Shown here: positions 26,290 through 33,658 of the stretch, one piece after another
How positions within the stretch are numbered: the stretch's first letter is position 1
Layout: each line of letters opens with the position of its first letter
Source of the DNA: Altibacter sp.
GTDB lineage: Bacteria > Bacteroidota > Bacteroidia > Flavobacteriales > Flavobacteriaceae
Assembly: GCF_019913785.1 (NCBI RefSeq)
Contig: NZ_JAIOHK010000043.1
Location: 1-55,964, forward strand
Direction: 5' to 3'
DNA: 55,964 bases
Notes under the pieces: generated by a model
Told to the model about the DNA's origin: nothing
Databases searched by the model: none
What the model saw: the letters and a program-made list of their open reading frames with translations, nothing else
Made by a program: the position numbers and the translations under genes

Positions 26290-26332
26290 AATAAATCGAT
26301 AAAAGTACTAAAATCTTAATTTATTTACACTA

Positions 26333-26347
26333 TTAGAAAATTCCTAA
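26333..26347. promoter_or_regulatory. inverted repeat resembling the S24 repressor operator
   Basis: TTAGAAAATTCCTAA resembles TTAGGAATTATTCCAA at 25383-25398. It lies nine bases upstream of a candidate -7 box TACCTTCG (26356-26363), the position expected for a repressor site, in front of the lipoprotein gene at 26393. Confidence 0.45.
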
Positions 26348-26392
26348 TAACGCCATACCTTCGTTTAGAATTTAACCGAAAAACCCGTTATT

Positions 26393-26515
26393 ATGAAAAA
26401 ACTTATGTTTATTTTAGCTATTCTTGCCTTAGCAGCAAGTTGTACCCCAGAAGCACTTACAACCGATGAGCAGCAAATCGATAAAGACAAATACGAAGTT
26501 CCGCCAAACGGATAG
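26393..26515 (+). CDS. very small lipoprotein (40 aa)
   Basis: A 40-residue open frame beginning at ATG 26393: MKKLMFILAILALAASC is a textbook lipoprotein signal with Cys17, followed by TPEALTTDEQQIDKDKYEVPPNG and a stop. The mature peptide would have only 24 residues, acidic and ending Pro-Pro-Asn-Gly. It overlaps the start of the next gene by 50 bases in another frame. The clear signal peptide and a promoter-like TACCTTCG 30 bases upstream support it; it is too short for many gene callers. Confidence 0.65.
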   Translation: MKKLMFILAILALAASCTPEALTTDEQQIDKDKYEVPPNG

Positions 26516-26984
26516 AAGACGAAATATTATCACAGGGGTGTTGCTTTCACTTTTTTTGATCGCAACACCTTTCTTATTTTATATCTATAAATACGCCCCT
26601 GCCGACGGCAAAGAGTGGGATACCTTTTTTGGGTTGATTGATTCCGGAGGCTTTGGGAGTGTGCAGGCGTATATGCATGCCTTGTTTACAAAGATTACCT
26701 TTGTATCGCTCACCGGAATTTGGTTCTTAACATCCAACAATTGGTGGAAATATGCGATTCTGGTCCCATTGACCATGTTCTTATTCCAACTATCCGGAGT
26801 AATCAATTACAAAATCCAATATATCGATGAGTTCGATTTCTGGTATTCTTTACCTGCCATCTTACCCATACTGTTCTTCCTAATCTATATATCGTATCGC
26901 ATTAGTAAGCGAAGCATCTCTTCAGATGACCTGAAAAAAGATGTGGACGAAGAGATCAAAAAAATCCTGAGTGACGATCTATAA
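26466..26984 (+). CDS. membrane protein of unknown function
   Basis: A 172-residue protein with a basic N-terminus (KFRQTDRRRN) and four predicted membrane helices (NIITGVLLSLFLIATPFLFYI, ITFVSLTGIWFLTS, YAILVPLTMFLFQLSGVI, FWYSLPAILPILFFLIYISY), then an acidic cytoplasmic-type tail (SSDDLKKDVDEEIKKIL). I do not recognise the family. The ATG at 26466 is the only plausible start and falls inside the preceding lipoprotein gene, so the two are probably translationally linked. Confidence 0.75.
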   Translation: MSSKSIKTNTKFRQTDRRRNIITGVLLSLFLIATPFLFYIYKYAPADGKEWDTFFGLIDSGGFGSVQAYMHALFTKITFVSLTGIWFLTSNNWWKYAILVPLTMFLFQLSGVINYKIQYIDEFDFWYSLPAILPILFFLIYISYRISKRSISSDDLKKDVDEEIKKILSDDL

Positions 26985-27010
26985 TGGTGAGTCAAAGCAG
27001 AACGGCTACC

Positions 27011-27094
27011 TTAACACCGTTCTCTAATCTCAATCATTATAACCAGCAAAACTATTACCGCCACTGTTCCGAAAAATAAAGCACCTACACCCAT
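27011..27094 (-). CDS. possible small membrane peptide (27 aa)
   Basis: On the minus strand an ATG at 27094 opens 27 codons: a single hydrophobic span (GALFFGTVAVIVLLVIMI) with a charged end, EIRERC. The pattern fits bacterial single-span small proteins, but there is no ribosome site or promoter I can defend, and chance cannot be excluded in such a short frame. Confidence 0.3.
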   Translation of the reverse strand: MGVGALFFGTVAVIVLLVIMIEIRERC

Positions 27095-27160
27095 ATTTAT
27101 TATATTAGTTTAGGAATAAATATAAGAAATTAAAAAGTAGTTTGCATTTCAGTAAAACAA

Positions 27161-27211
27161 AAAAACCAAGCCTTCCGACTTGGTGTTTTCTCATCTGTAC
27201 TGAAGACGGGA
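27161..27211. repeat. direct repeat, copy 1 (tRNA-Leu 3' end plus terminator)
   Basis: 51 bases that match 27250-27300 with one mismatch (G at 27185 versus T at 27274). The copy holds the terminator hairpin (CCAAG...CTTGG) and the last bases of tRNA-Leu, but the rest of the tRNA is missing. Offset between copies is 89 bases. Confidence 0.85.
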
Positions 27212-27249
27212 ATTGCTCAAGGCGAGTCCCGCAACAACATTGTCAAAGC

Positions 27250-27275
27250 AAAAACCAAGCCTTCCGACTTGGTTT
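27250..27275 (-). terminator. terminator of the tRNA-Gly/tRNA-Leu transcript
   Basis: On the minus strand AACCAAG-tcggaag-GCTTGGTT is followed by TTTGC, 12 bases after the tRNA-Leu end. A second copy of this hairpin lies in the upstream direct repeat at 27161-27186. Confidence 0.75.
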
Positions 27276-27300
27276 TTTCTCATCTGTACTGAAGACGGGA
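27250..27300. repeat. direct repeat, copy 2 (overlaps functional tRNA-Leu end)
   Basis: Partner of 27161-27211. It spans the terminator downstream of tRNA-Leu and the tRNA's 3' acceptor strand up to the T-arm. The arrangement resembles an attachment-site duplication or a slipped local duplication. Confidence 0.85.
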
Positions 27301-27372
27301 CTTGAACCCGTACGGGCATTTCTGCCCACTGGATTTTAAGTCCAGCGTGTCTACCAATTCCACCACTTCAGC
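27287..27372 (-). tRNA. tRNA-Leu (anticodon UAA)
   Basis: 86 bases fold as a class II tRNA. The acceptor GCTGAAG pairs with CTTCAGT (one G-T) with discriminator A. The anticodon stem CTGGA/TCCAG holds the loop CTTAAAA, giving UAA, which reads UUA. A long variable arm (GGGCAGAAATGCCC) and the T-arm GGGTTCAAGTCCC are present. CCA is not encoded. It lies 16 bases downstream of tRNA-Gly and is probably cotranscribed with it. Confidence 0.97.
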
Positions 27373-27388
27373 GTGGTAAGCGATTGTG

Positions 27389-27461
27389 AGCGAAAAACGG
27401 GATTCGAACCCGCGACCTCCACCTTGGCAAGGTGGCGCTCTACCAACTGAGCTATTTTCGC
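27389..27461 (-). tRNA. tRNA-Gly (anticodon GCC)
   Basis: 73 bases: acceptor GCGAAAA/TTTTCGC with discriminator T, D-arm AGCTCAGTTGGTAGAGC, anticodon stem CCACC/GGTGG with loop TTGCCAA (anticodon GCC), T-arm CGGGTTCGAATCCCG. CCA is not encoded. It is the first gene of a two-tRNA unit. Confidence 0.97.
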
Positions 27462-27498
27462 GTGATTAAAGAACAAAGCTTTATTCCTAAAGCGGATG

Positions 27499-27528
27499 CA
27501 AATTTAAAATATTTACAACAAAAGCAAA
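27499..27528 (-). promoter_or_regulatory. promoter of the tRNA-Gly/tRNA-Leu unit
   Basis: On the minus strand TTTG (27528-27525), 18 bases, then TAAATTTG (27506-27499), a full match to the Bacteroidota -33/-7 consensus. The start would be near 27492, about 30 bases before tRNA-Gly. Confidence 0.75.
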
Positions 27529-27563
27529 GGATTATTTGGTAAAAGTTGAGAATCTAATCCCGG

Positions 27564-30179
27564 TTATTTTTTAAACTTTACCGTAGCGCTTCTCTGCAGC
27601 ATTCGCTTTATCTCATTCAGCTTCATCAAAGCCTCTACAGGTGTCAACGTATCTATGTCTAAATCAAGGATCTCATCGCGTAATTCAACCAAAAGCGGGT
27701 CGTCCAGTTTAAAGAAACTCAATTGCATTTCCTCTTTCGAAAGCGCCTTCATCTCTTCGGTTAATTCTTCGGAAGAATGTGATTTTTCGAGTCTTTTCAG
27801 AATTTTATTCGCACGATGCAACACCGCCTGAGGCATCCCGGCCATTTTTGCTACGTGAATTCCGAAACTGTGATGTGATCCCCCCGGTACCAACTTCCGA
27901 AGAAACAACACATTGTCCTTTAATTCTTTTACCGAAACATTGTAATTCTTAATTCTTGAAAAGGTTTCGGTCATTTCATTCAACTCGTGATAATGCGTAG
28001 CAAACAAGGTCTTGGCTCTAGAAGGATGTTCGTGCAAATATTCACTTATCGCCCAGGCAATGGATATCCCATCATAAGTGCTGGTTCCCCTTCCAATTTC
28101 GTCTAGCAGGATCAAACTTCGCTCCGAAACATTGTTTAAAATACTCGCCGTTTCGTTCATCTCCACCATAAAGGTAGACTCCCCCATAGAAATATTATCA
28201 CTCGCCCCTACTCTGGTAAAAATTTTGTCCACACTCCCCATACGTACAGCACGCGCCGGCACAAAACTGCCCATCTGGGCTAGCAACACAATAAGGGCGG
28301 TTTGTCGTAGAATGGCCGACTTACCACTCATATTAGGCCCTGTAATCATAATGATCTGCTGGTTCTCTCGATCCAAGAACACATCGTTGGCAATAAAAGG
28401 CGCGTCCGGAGGCAGTTGCTTTTCAATAACAGGGTGGCGCCCTTCTTTGATATCCAGATCGAAGGTATCATCAAACAAAGGACGTGTATAGTTGGCCGTT
28501 TTAGCCTGCACCGCAAACGAACACAGACAATCCAACTGGGCAATTAGTGCCGCATTCTGTTGTACTTCGCCAATAAACTGAAGCATCCACTGTACCAATT
28601 TTCCGTACAGTTCCTGTTCCAGTGCTAAAATTTTCTCTTCGGCACCCAGTATCTTCGTTTCGTATTCCTTTAATTCTTCCGTAATATAACGCTCGGCACT
28701 AACCAAGGTCTGCTTGCGAACCCACTCTTCCGGCACTTTGTCCTTATGGGTGTTCCGAACCTCAATATAATAACCAAACACATTGTTGGCTGCAATTTTT
28801 AAGGAGGTGATCCCGGTACGCTTGGTCTCGCGTTCCAACATCTGCTCCAAGTATTCTTTCCCCCCCGTTGATATACTTCGGAGTTCATCCAAACCCTCAT
28901 GAAATCCGGCAGCGATTGTATTTCCTTTTAAAATATTGACCGGAGCCGCCTCATTAAGGGTTTCTTTTATCTTTTCACGAAGCAATTCACACGCGTGCAA
29001 CTGCTCACCAATATTTTTAACCGATTCATTTTTAGACTGAAGTGCTTCCGCCTTCACAGGAACAACAGCTTCCAGCGAATTTTTTAACTGAACCACCTCT
29101 CGAGGCTGTATCTTTCCGGTAGCCACTTTCGAAATAAGCCGCTCCAGATCGCCAATATGTTTGATGTGCTTCTGAATTTTCTCCAAAACAACTTCATGCT
29201 CCAGCAAATAACTTACCACCTCATGCCGCTGCGTAATCTTTTCCACCTTCTTTAACGGAAGCGCCATCCAGCGCTTTAACATACGACCTCCCATGGGTGA
29301 GATAGTCTTGTCAATTACGTCCAATAGTGTCACCGCCTGCGGTTGCTGTGAATGATACAATTCTAAATTTCGAATGGTAAAACGATCCATCCACACATAT
29401 TCATCTTCGGCTATACGAGAGATCTTCGTGATGTGCGCTAACTTGTGATGCTGCGTTTCCCCTAAATAATGCAATGCCGCCCCTGAAGCTATGACCCCTG
29501 CTTCCAAATGATCCACACCAAATCCTTTTAGGTTTTGTGTGTCAAAATGCTTCTCAAGTGTTTCTCTGGCATAATCGGTCTGAAAAACCCAATCTTCCAA
29601 ATGAAAAACATGAAAATTGTCGCCAAAGGTTTCCGAAAAGCGCTTTCGCTTTTGCTTGCTGAATAAAACTTCGGAAGGGTTAAAATTCTGAAGGAGTTTG
29701 TCTATATACTCAGCCGAGCCCTGGGCCGTAAGAAATTCTCCGGTCGAAACATCCAAAAAGGAAATCCCGATACTTTCGGTACCAAAATGTACTGCTGCTA
29801 GGAAATTATTGGACTTGGATTGCAGTATATCGTCGTTCAGGGCAACACCCGGCGTTACTAACTCGGTTACCCCTCGTTTTACAATGGTTTTAGTAAGCTT
29901 TGGGTCTTCCAATTGATCACAAATCGCAACACGGCAACCCGCCATCACCAGTTTGGGCAAATAGGTATTCAAGGAATGATGTGGAAACCCGGCTAATTCT
30001 ACATCATCTCCACCATTATTCCGCGCCGTGAGCGTGATATGCAATATCCCCGCAGCGCGAACGGCATCTTCGCCAAAGGTCTCGTAAAAATCTCCCACGC
30101 GAAACAGCAACAAGGCATCGGGATACCTTGCCTTGATCGTATTGTACTGCTTCATTAAGGGAGTCACCTTCTTCGTCAT
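27564..30179 (-). CDS. mutS: DNA mismatch repair protein MutS
   Basis: Mismatch-recognising ATPase clamp, 871 residues from the ATG at 30179 (a TTG two codons earlier is also open). The mismatch-binding Phe-x-Glu is in [13 protein letters not shown] near the start. The C-terminal ABC-type ATPase shows Walker A in [15 protein letters not shown], the signature region [16 protein letters not shown], Walker B in [16 protein letters not shown] and [10 protein letters not shown]. Length and domain order match MutS1, not MutS2. mutL is not nearby. It is transcribed toward the tRNA pair, and I saw no clear terminator between them. Confidence 0.98.
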   Translation of the reverse strand: MTKKVTPLMKQYNTIKARYPDALLLFRVGDFYETFGEDAVRAAGILHITLTARNNGGDDVELAGFPHHSLNTYLPKLVMAGCRVAICDQLEDPKLTKTIVKRGVTELVTPGVALNDDILQSKSNNFLAAVHFGTESIGISFLDVSTGEFLTAQGSAEYIDKLLQNFNPSEVLFSKQKRKRFSETFGDNFHVFHLEDWVFQTDYARETLEKHFDTQNLKGFGVDHLEAGVIASGAALHYLGETQHHKLAHITKISRIAEDEYVWMDRFTIRNLELYHSQQPQAVTLLDVIDKTISPMGGRMLKRWMALPLKKVEKITQRHEVVSYLLEHEVVLEKIQKHIKHIGDLERLISKVATGKIQPREVVQLKNSLEAVVPVKAEALQSKNESVKNIGEQLHACELLREKIKETLNEAAPVNILKGNTIAAGFHEGLDELRSISTGGKEYLEQMLERETKRTGITSLKIAANNVFGYYIEVRNTHKDKVPEEWVRKQTLVSAERYITEELKEYETKILGAEEKILALEQELYGKLVQWMLQFIGEVQQNAALIAQLDCLCSFAVQAKTANYTRPLFDDTFDLDIKEGRHPVIEKQLPPDAPFIANDVFLDRENQQIIMITGPNMSGKSAILRQTALIVLLAQMGSFVPARAVRMGSVDKIFTRVGASDNISMGESTFMVEMNETASILNNVSERSLILLDEIGRGTSTYDGISIAWAISEYLHEHPSRAKTLFATHYHELNEMTETFSRIKNYNVSVKELKDNVLFLRKLVPGGSHHSFGIHVAKMAGMPQAVLHRANKILKRLEKSHSSEELTEEMKALSKEEMQLSFFKLDDPLLVELRDEILDLDIDTLTPVEALMKLNEIKRMLQRSATVKFKK

Positions 30180-30307
30180 TTTCAATTACTTGCTGAACTC
30201 GTAAAAGTAAAAAATCTCTCTCGTTTTTAGAAGTGGATCCCCCCTCATTTATCTCCTTTTATCAACAATTTCCCCGCGGTTTGTTAGATTTTTGACCGTC
30301 TAGAATC

Positions 30308-30315
30308 TACCTTTG
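30308..30315 (+). promoter_or_regulatory. -7 promoter box of the TrmH-type gene
   Basis: TACCTTTG matches TAnnTTTG exactly, 15 bases before the ATG at 30330, in the 150-base gap divergent from mutS. TTTG at 30280-30283 is 24 bases upstream, a slightly long spacer. Confidence 0.55.
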
Positions 30316-30329
30316 TCCTTTCTCGAATC

Positions 30330-30869
30330 ATGAAGCACCGAAAACTAAAAAATAGCGAATTAGACCGAATCGATACAGCTGAATTTAAAGTAGCCGAAAA
30401 AACACCGCTCATCCTTATTCTGGATAATATTCGAAGTTTGAACAATATTGGATCTGTGTTTCGTACCGCCGATGCCTTCCTTATCAAAAAAATATTTCTC
30501 TGCGGTATTACGGCTACCCCACCCCACAAAGACATTCACAAAACGGCGCTCGGTGCTACCGAAAGTGTAGCCTGGGAATATGCCGAAGAGGCGTTAGAAG
30601 TCGTTAAAAAATTAAAAGCCGAAGGTGTTTTTGTTGCAGCCATCGAACAAGCCGAACAGGCAGTGTCGCTACATAATTTTTCACCTCAGGAAGGAACCAC
30701 CTATGCGTTGGTTTTCGGGAATGAGGTAAAGGGCGTACAACAAGACGTGGTTTCAATGAGCGATGCGGTGATCGAAATTCCACAATACGGCACCAAACAT
30801 TCGCTGAATATTTCGGTAAGTGTAGGCGTGGTAGTTTGGGATTTTTTCAGCAAGCTGAACTGCAGCTAA
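30330..30869 (+). CDS. TrmH-family (SPOUT) RNA methyltransferase
   Basis: S-adenosylmethionine-dependent 2'-O-ribose methyltransferase of tRNA or rRNA, 179 residues. Knot-forming motifs are visible: LILILDNIRSLNNIGSVFRTADAF (motif 1, with the catalytic Arg), ALVFGNEVKGVQQDVV (motif 2) and IEIPQYGTKHSLNISVSVGVVVWDF (motif 3). The short size without an N-terminal RNA-binding extension fits TrmH/TrmL-like single-domain enzymes; the modified position is unknown. Its stop abuts the convergent folK-dNK gene. Confidence 0.92.
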   Translation: MKHRKLKNSELDRIDTAEFKVAEKTPLILILDNIRSLNNIGSVFRTADAFLIKKIFLCGITATPPHKDIHKTALGATESVAWEYAEEALEVVKKLKAEGVFVAAIEQAEQAVSLHNFSPQEGTTYALVFGNEVKGVQQDVVSMSDAVIEIPQYGTKHSLNISVSVGVVVWDFFSKLNCS

Positions 30870-31997
30870 TTATCCGGTGATCGCTTTCAACACCGACAGA
30901 TAATCCTTTCTGTTTTTCATAAAATCGAGCTCGGAAATATCGATCACCTTTATGTTATCGTTGTGCTGTGTTTTTATAAATTCCAGATAGCCCTCATTGA
31001 TCTTCTGAAGATAAGAAGCTTCAATACTCTGTTCGTATTTTCTACCCCGCTTTTTGATATTGTCCAACAACCGCTCGGTACTCTGATACAAATAAATATA
31101 GATATCGGGTTTCGGCAGTTCCTTATGCATTAAATGAAAAAGTTTCTTATACAGTTCAAATTCTTCTTCTTGCAGGGTGACCTTGGCAAAGATAAGCGAC
31201 TTATAGGCGTCGTAGTCGGCCACGACACAATCCTTGAACAGATCGAATTGTTTGATATCTTCCAACAATTGCTGATACCTATCGGCCAAAAAGGACATTT
31301 CTAACGGAAAGGCATACCGCAGGGGTTGTTCGTAAAACTTCGGCAAAAAGGGATTGTCTTTAAACCGTTCTAAGATCAATTTTGCATTGAAATCGGCTGC
31401 GATTTGTGTGGCTAGGCTGGTTTTTCCGGCACCTATATTCCCTTCAATAGCAATGTAATTGTATGACGAGAGATCGTACTCTTTCAGCGGATTTGTAAGC
31501 CATTTAGACTGCTTTACGATCTCGCTCTTATCCTTGGTTTCAGACAATAATTTAATCACGTTCTTCTGAAGTACAGGATGTATCAATTTCGCATTCACTT
31601 CGGCCAAAGGCTGAAGCACGAATTTTCTGTTAGCCAGTTCCGGATGTGGAATGGTCAAGGTTTTTGACTTCTTTACCTCATCATCAACCAGTAAAATATC
31701 TATATCGATAGGTCGTGAAGCATAGTTTTTAGATTTAATTCGTTCACGCCCCATTGTTTTTTCTATCTCAAGTATTTTCGACAACAGTGGATGGGGTGAT
31801 AAAGTGGATTGCACCAACAGTACACAGTTCAAAAAAGGACTCCCATCAAAACCCATAGCGGGAGTCTCATATACCGAAGATATTCTAACAATGGTTCCTA
31901 TCTCCTCAAAAATGGCATCAACAGCCTGCTGCAATAGCTCAAAACGATTGCCCAAATTACTCCCCAGCGATAGATATATGTCTTGTGAAAGTTTAAT
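30870..31997 (-). CDS. folK: fusion of HPPK (FolK) and deoxynucleoside kinase
   Basis: Two enzymes in one chain. The first 160 residues are hydroxymethyl-dihydropterin pyrophosphokinase of folate synthesis (DIYLSLGSNLGNR, FLNCVLLVQS, MGRER, SRPIDIDILL). From about residue 180 comes a deoxynucleoside kinase (NYIAIEGNIGAGKTSLA P-loop, FKDNPFLPKFYEQP, FLADRY, PDIYIYLYQSTERLLDNIKKRGRKYEQ). No ATG lies close before DIYLSLGSN: in-frame ATGs at 32096 and 32123 fall inside the divergent gene and beyond its promoter. I take the ATT at 31997 (giving MKLSQDIYLS) as the most likely start, 375 residues in all; this is uncertain. The fusion occurs in related flavobacteria and links folate and dNTP salvage. 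Confidence 0.9.
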   Translation of the reverse strand: MKLSQDIYLSLGSNLGNRFELLQQAVDAIFEEIGTIVRISSVYETPAMGFDGSPFLNCVLLVQSTLSPHPLLSKILEIEKTMGRERIKSKNYASRPIDIDILLVDDEVKKSKTLTIPHPELANRKFVLQPLAEVNAKLIHPVLQKNVIKLLSETKDKSEIVKQSKWLTNPLKEYDLSSYNYIAIEGNIGAGKTSLATQIAADFNAKLILERFKDNPFLPKFYEQPLRYAFPLEMSFLADRYQQLLEDIKQFDLFKDCVVADYDAYKSLIFAKVTLQEEEFELYKKLFHLMHKELPKPDIYIYLYQSTERLLDNIKKRGRKYEQSIEASYLQKINEGYLEFIKTQHNDNIKVIDISELDFMKNRKDYLSVLKAITG

Positions 31998-32053
31998 AGA
32001 ATCGAGATTATAACATTTAAGACGAAAATAAGGAAAAGAATACGACTGACCAT

Positions 32054-32061
32054 TATCTTTG
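32054..32061 (+). promoter_or_regulatory. -7 promoter box of the queuosine precursor transporter gene
   Basis: TATCTTTG matches TAnnTTTG, 15 bases before the ATG at 32077. It lies inside any upstream extension of the divergent folK frame, supporting shorter starts on both sides. Confidence 0.6.
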
Positions 32062-32076
32062 TATCTAATCAAAAAA

Positions 32077-32802
32077 ATGGAGGCAGGACTCACCATCAAA
32101 GACCGCTTGTTGGCACAACGCATCTACCTGATTCTAGGCGCATTATTCATTGCCTCTTTGGTAGTTTCCAATTTGATCTTCCAGAAATTTTTTCATTGGG
32201 ACTTTTTCGGATTATATACGTTTGAAATCTCCGTAGGCATATTACCCTATCCCATCACCTTTTTAATTACCGATATTATTAGTGAGGTTTATGGAAAGAA
32301 AAAAGCAAATCAGGTGGTTACTGCCGGGATTTTCGCCTCTTTCTTTTCGCTCTTAATCGTATTTGTATCGAGTGCCGTCCCGGCTACAACTTGGAGCCCT
32401 GTCAACGACGCCCTGTTCAACCAGGTTTTTGGAGCAACGGCTGTAGCGGTGTTTGCCTCCATGATGGCCTATTTGTTTGCCCAATATATCGACATTAGGA
32501 TTTTTCATTTTTGGAAACGCGTTACCAAGGGAAAACACCTTTGGCTGCGGAATAATTTCTCCACCTTCCTTTCTCAATTTATCGACACGTTCACTGTATT
32601 GCTATTGTTGTGTAGCTTCGGAAAGATTGACTGGGCGTTATTTGGACCGTTGCTGCTGAGTGGCTTTTTATTTAAAGTGCTTATCGCCGCCTGTGACACG
32701 CCGTTTTTGTACGCCGCGGTTTATTTATTCCGAAGAAGATTCGGGCTGAAACTTGGAGAAGAACTAAGAGATTTTGAAATTATTTCTGAAAGATCAAATT
32801 GA
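32077..32802 (+). CDS. queuosine precursor transporter (YhhQ/COG1738 family)
   Basis: Inner-membrane importer for 7-cyano/aminomethyl-7-deazaguanine, the precursor of the tRNA base queuosine. The product is 241 residues from ATG 32077 (an earlier ATG at 32059 overlaps the promoter). Six hydrophobic helices and the family motifs are visible: VSNLIFQKFF, GILPYPITFLITDIISEVYGKKKAN (the charged conserved loop) and LRNNFSTFLSQFIDTFTVLLL. Substrate is inferred from the family. No queuosine biosynthetic gene is nearby. Confidence 0.92.
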   Translation: MEAGLTIKDRLLAQRIYLILGALFIASLVVSNLIFQKFFHWDFFGLYTFEISVGILPYPITFLITDIISEVYGKKKANQVVTAGIFASFFSLLIVFVSSAVPATTWSPVNDALFNQVFGATAVAVFASMMAYLFAQYIDIRIFHFWKRVTKGKHLWLRNNFSTFLSQFIDTFTVLLLLCSFGKIDWALFGPLLLSGFLFKVLIAACDTPFLYAAVYLFRRRFGLKLGEELRDFEIISERSN

Positions 32803-32819
32803 CCGCTAATACTGCTGTA

Positions 32820-33614
32820 TTATTGAACAGTTATTCCAACCACATAACCTTCACTGCCGCGAATATTGAAAACCGTACCGTCTTCAAAGAGTAGGTACTG
32901 CCCTTTGATTCCTTTTAAAAGACCTTCGTAAAAGGGGGTTTTATCCAGATTGAGGCTTTTCAGTTTGGTAGGATACTGCAACACCGGAAAATCGAGGTTG
33001 GTTTCCTTGTTGTTTTCAATATAATAGACTTTTGCTTCTTCCGGAATAAACGGCTTCAATTTGTTGCGCCATGCTACCAGATCTTCATCCTTGATTTCGT
33101 TCTTCAGCATGGTCCTCCAGTTGGTTTTATCACTTACATGGTCCTTTAAGGCAACTTCGGTGATTCCGGCCAAATATCTATTGGGAACTTCAACGATCTC
33201 GATGGCCTCATGCGCACCCTGGTCGATCCATCGCGTTGGCACCTGACTCTTACGCGTCACTCCCACTTTAACATTGCTGCTATTGGCCAGATACACAATA
33301 TGAGGCTGTAATTGCACCTTTTTTTCATATTCCAAATCGCGATCCTCCTTGTCGAGATGTGCCGTACTCAATTCGGGCCGTATAACCCAGTCTGCCGCCT
33401 GTGGAATCTCAAAAAAACAGTCATAGCAAAAGCCTTGGCGGTATATTTTCTTTTCCAAACCACAGTTTAGGCATTGATAGCGCAAAAATTCAATAGACAC
33501 CTTTTTGTCCAGTAACTGATTGACATTTAGGAAGTCATTCTCAAAAACTAGGTAGTATTGAATAGGAGTGCCGTTTTCGGTCTGCATCTTTGTTAAAACA
33601 CCTTCGTAATTCAT
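32820..33614 (-). CDS. DUF2797 protein with zinc-ribbon-like cysteines
   Basis: A 264-residue cytoplasmic protein. The ATG at 33614 (MNYEGVLTKMQTENGTPIQYYLVFEND) fits the family start; the longer frame to 33665 would overlap the divergent gene. A CLNCGL...CYDC cluster (about residues 44-62) probably binds zinc. The middle segment VYLANSSNVKVGVTRKSQVPTRWIDQGAHEAI resembles the GIY-YIG-like core that I associate with DUF2797. Catalysis has not been shown to my knowledge. On the minus strand TATCTTTA lies about 20 bases upstream as a promoter candidate. Confidence 0.85.
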   Translation of the reverse strand: MNYEGVLTKMQTENGTPIQYYLVFENDFLNVNQLLDKKVSIEFLRYQCLNCGLEKKIYRQGFCYDCFFEIPQAADWVIRPELSTAHLDKEDRDLEYEKKVQLQPHIVYLANSSNVKVGVTRKSQVPTRWIDQGAHEAIEIVEVPNRYLAGITEVALKDHVSDKTNWRTMLKNEIKDEDLVAWRNKLKPFIPEEAKVYYIENNKETNLDFPVLQYPTKLKSLNLDKTPFYEGLLKGIKGQYLLFEDGTVFNIRGSEGYVVGITVQ

Positions 33615-33658
33615 TGGAAGAAAATCGTTATTTTTATTGCTTAAAGATAGGTCAAAAA

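Noticed and set aside
27142-27339. Plus-strand open frame of about 65 codons across the tRNA region
   Set aside because: It runs through the terminator repeat and antisense to tRNA-Leu; it is repeat-derived and has no domain or start signal.
28078-28491. Long frame antisense to mutS
   Set aside because: Opposite to the conserved ATPase domain; composition is that of a shadow of the mutS codons.
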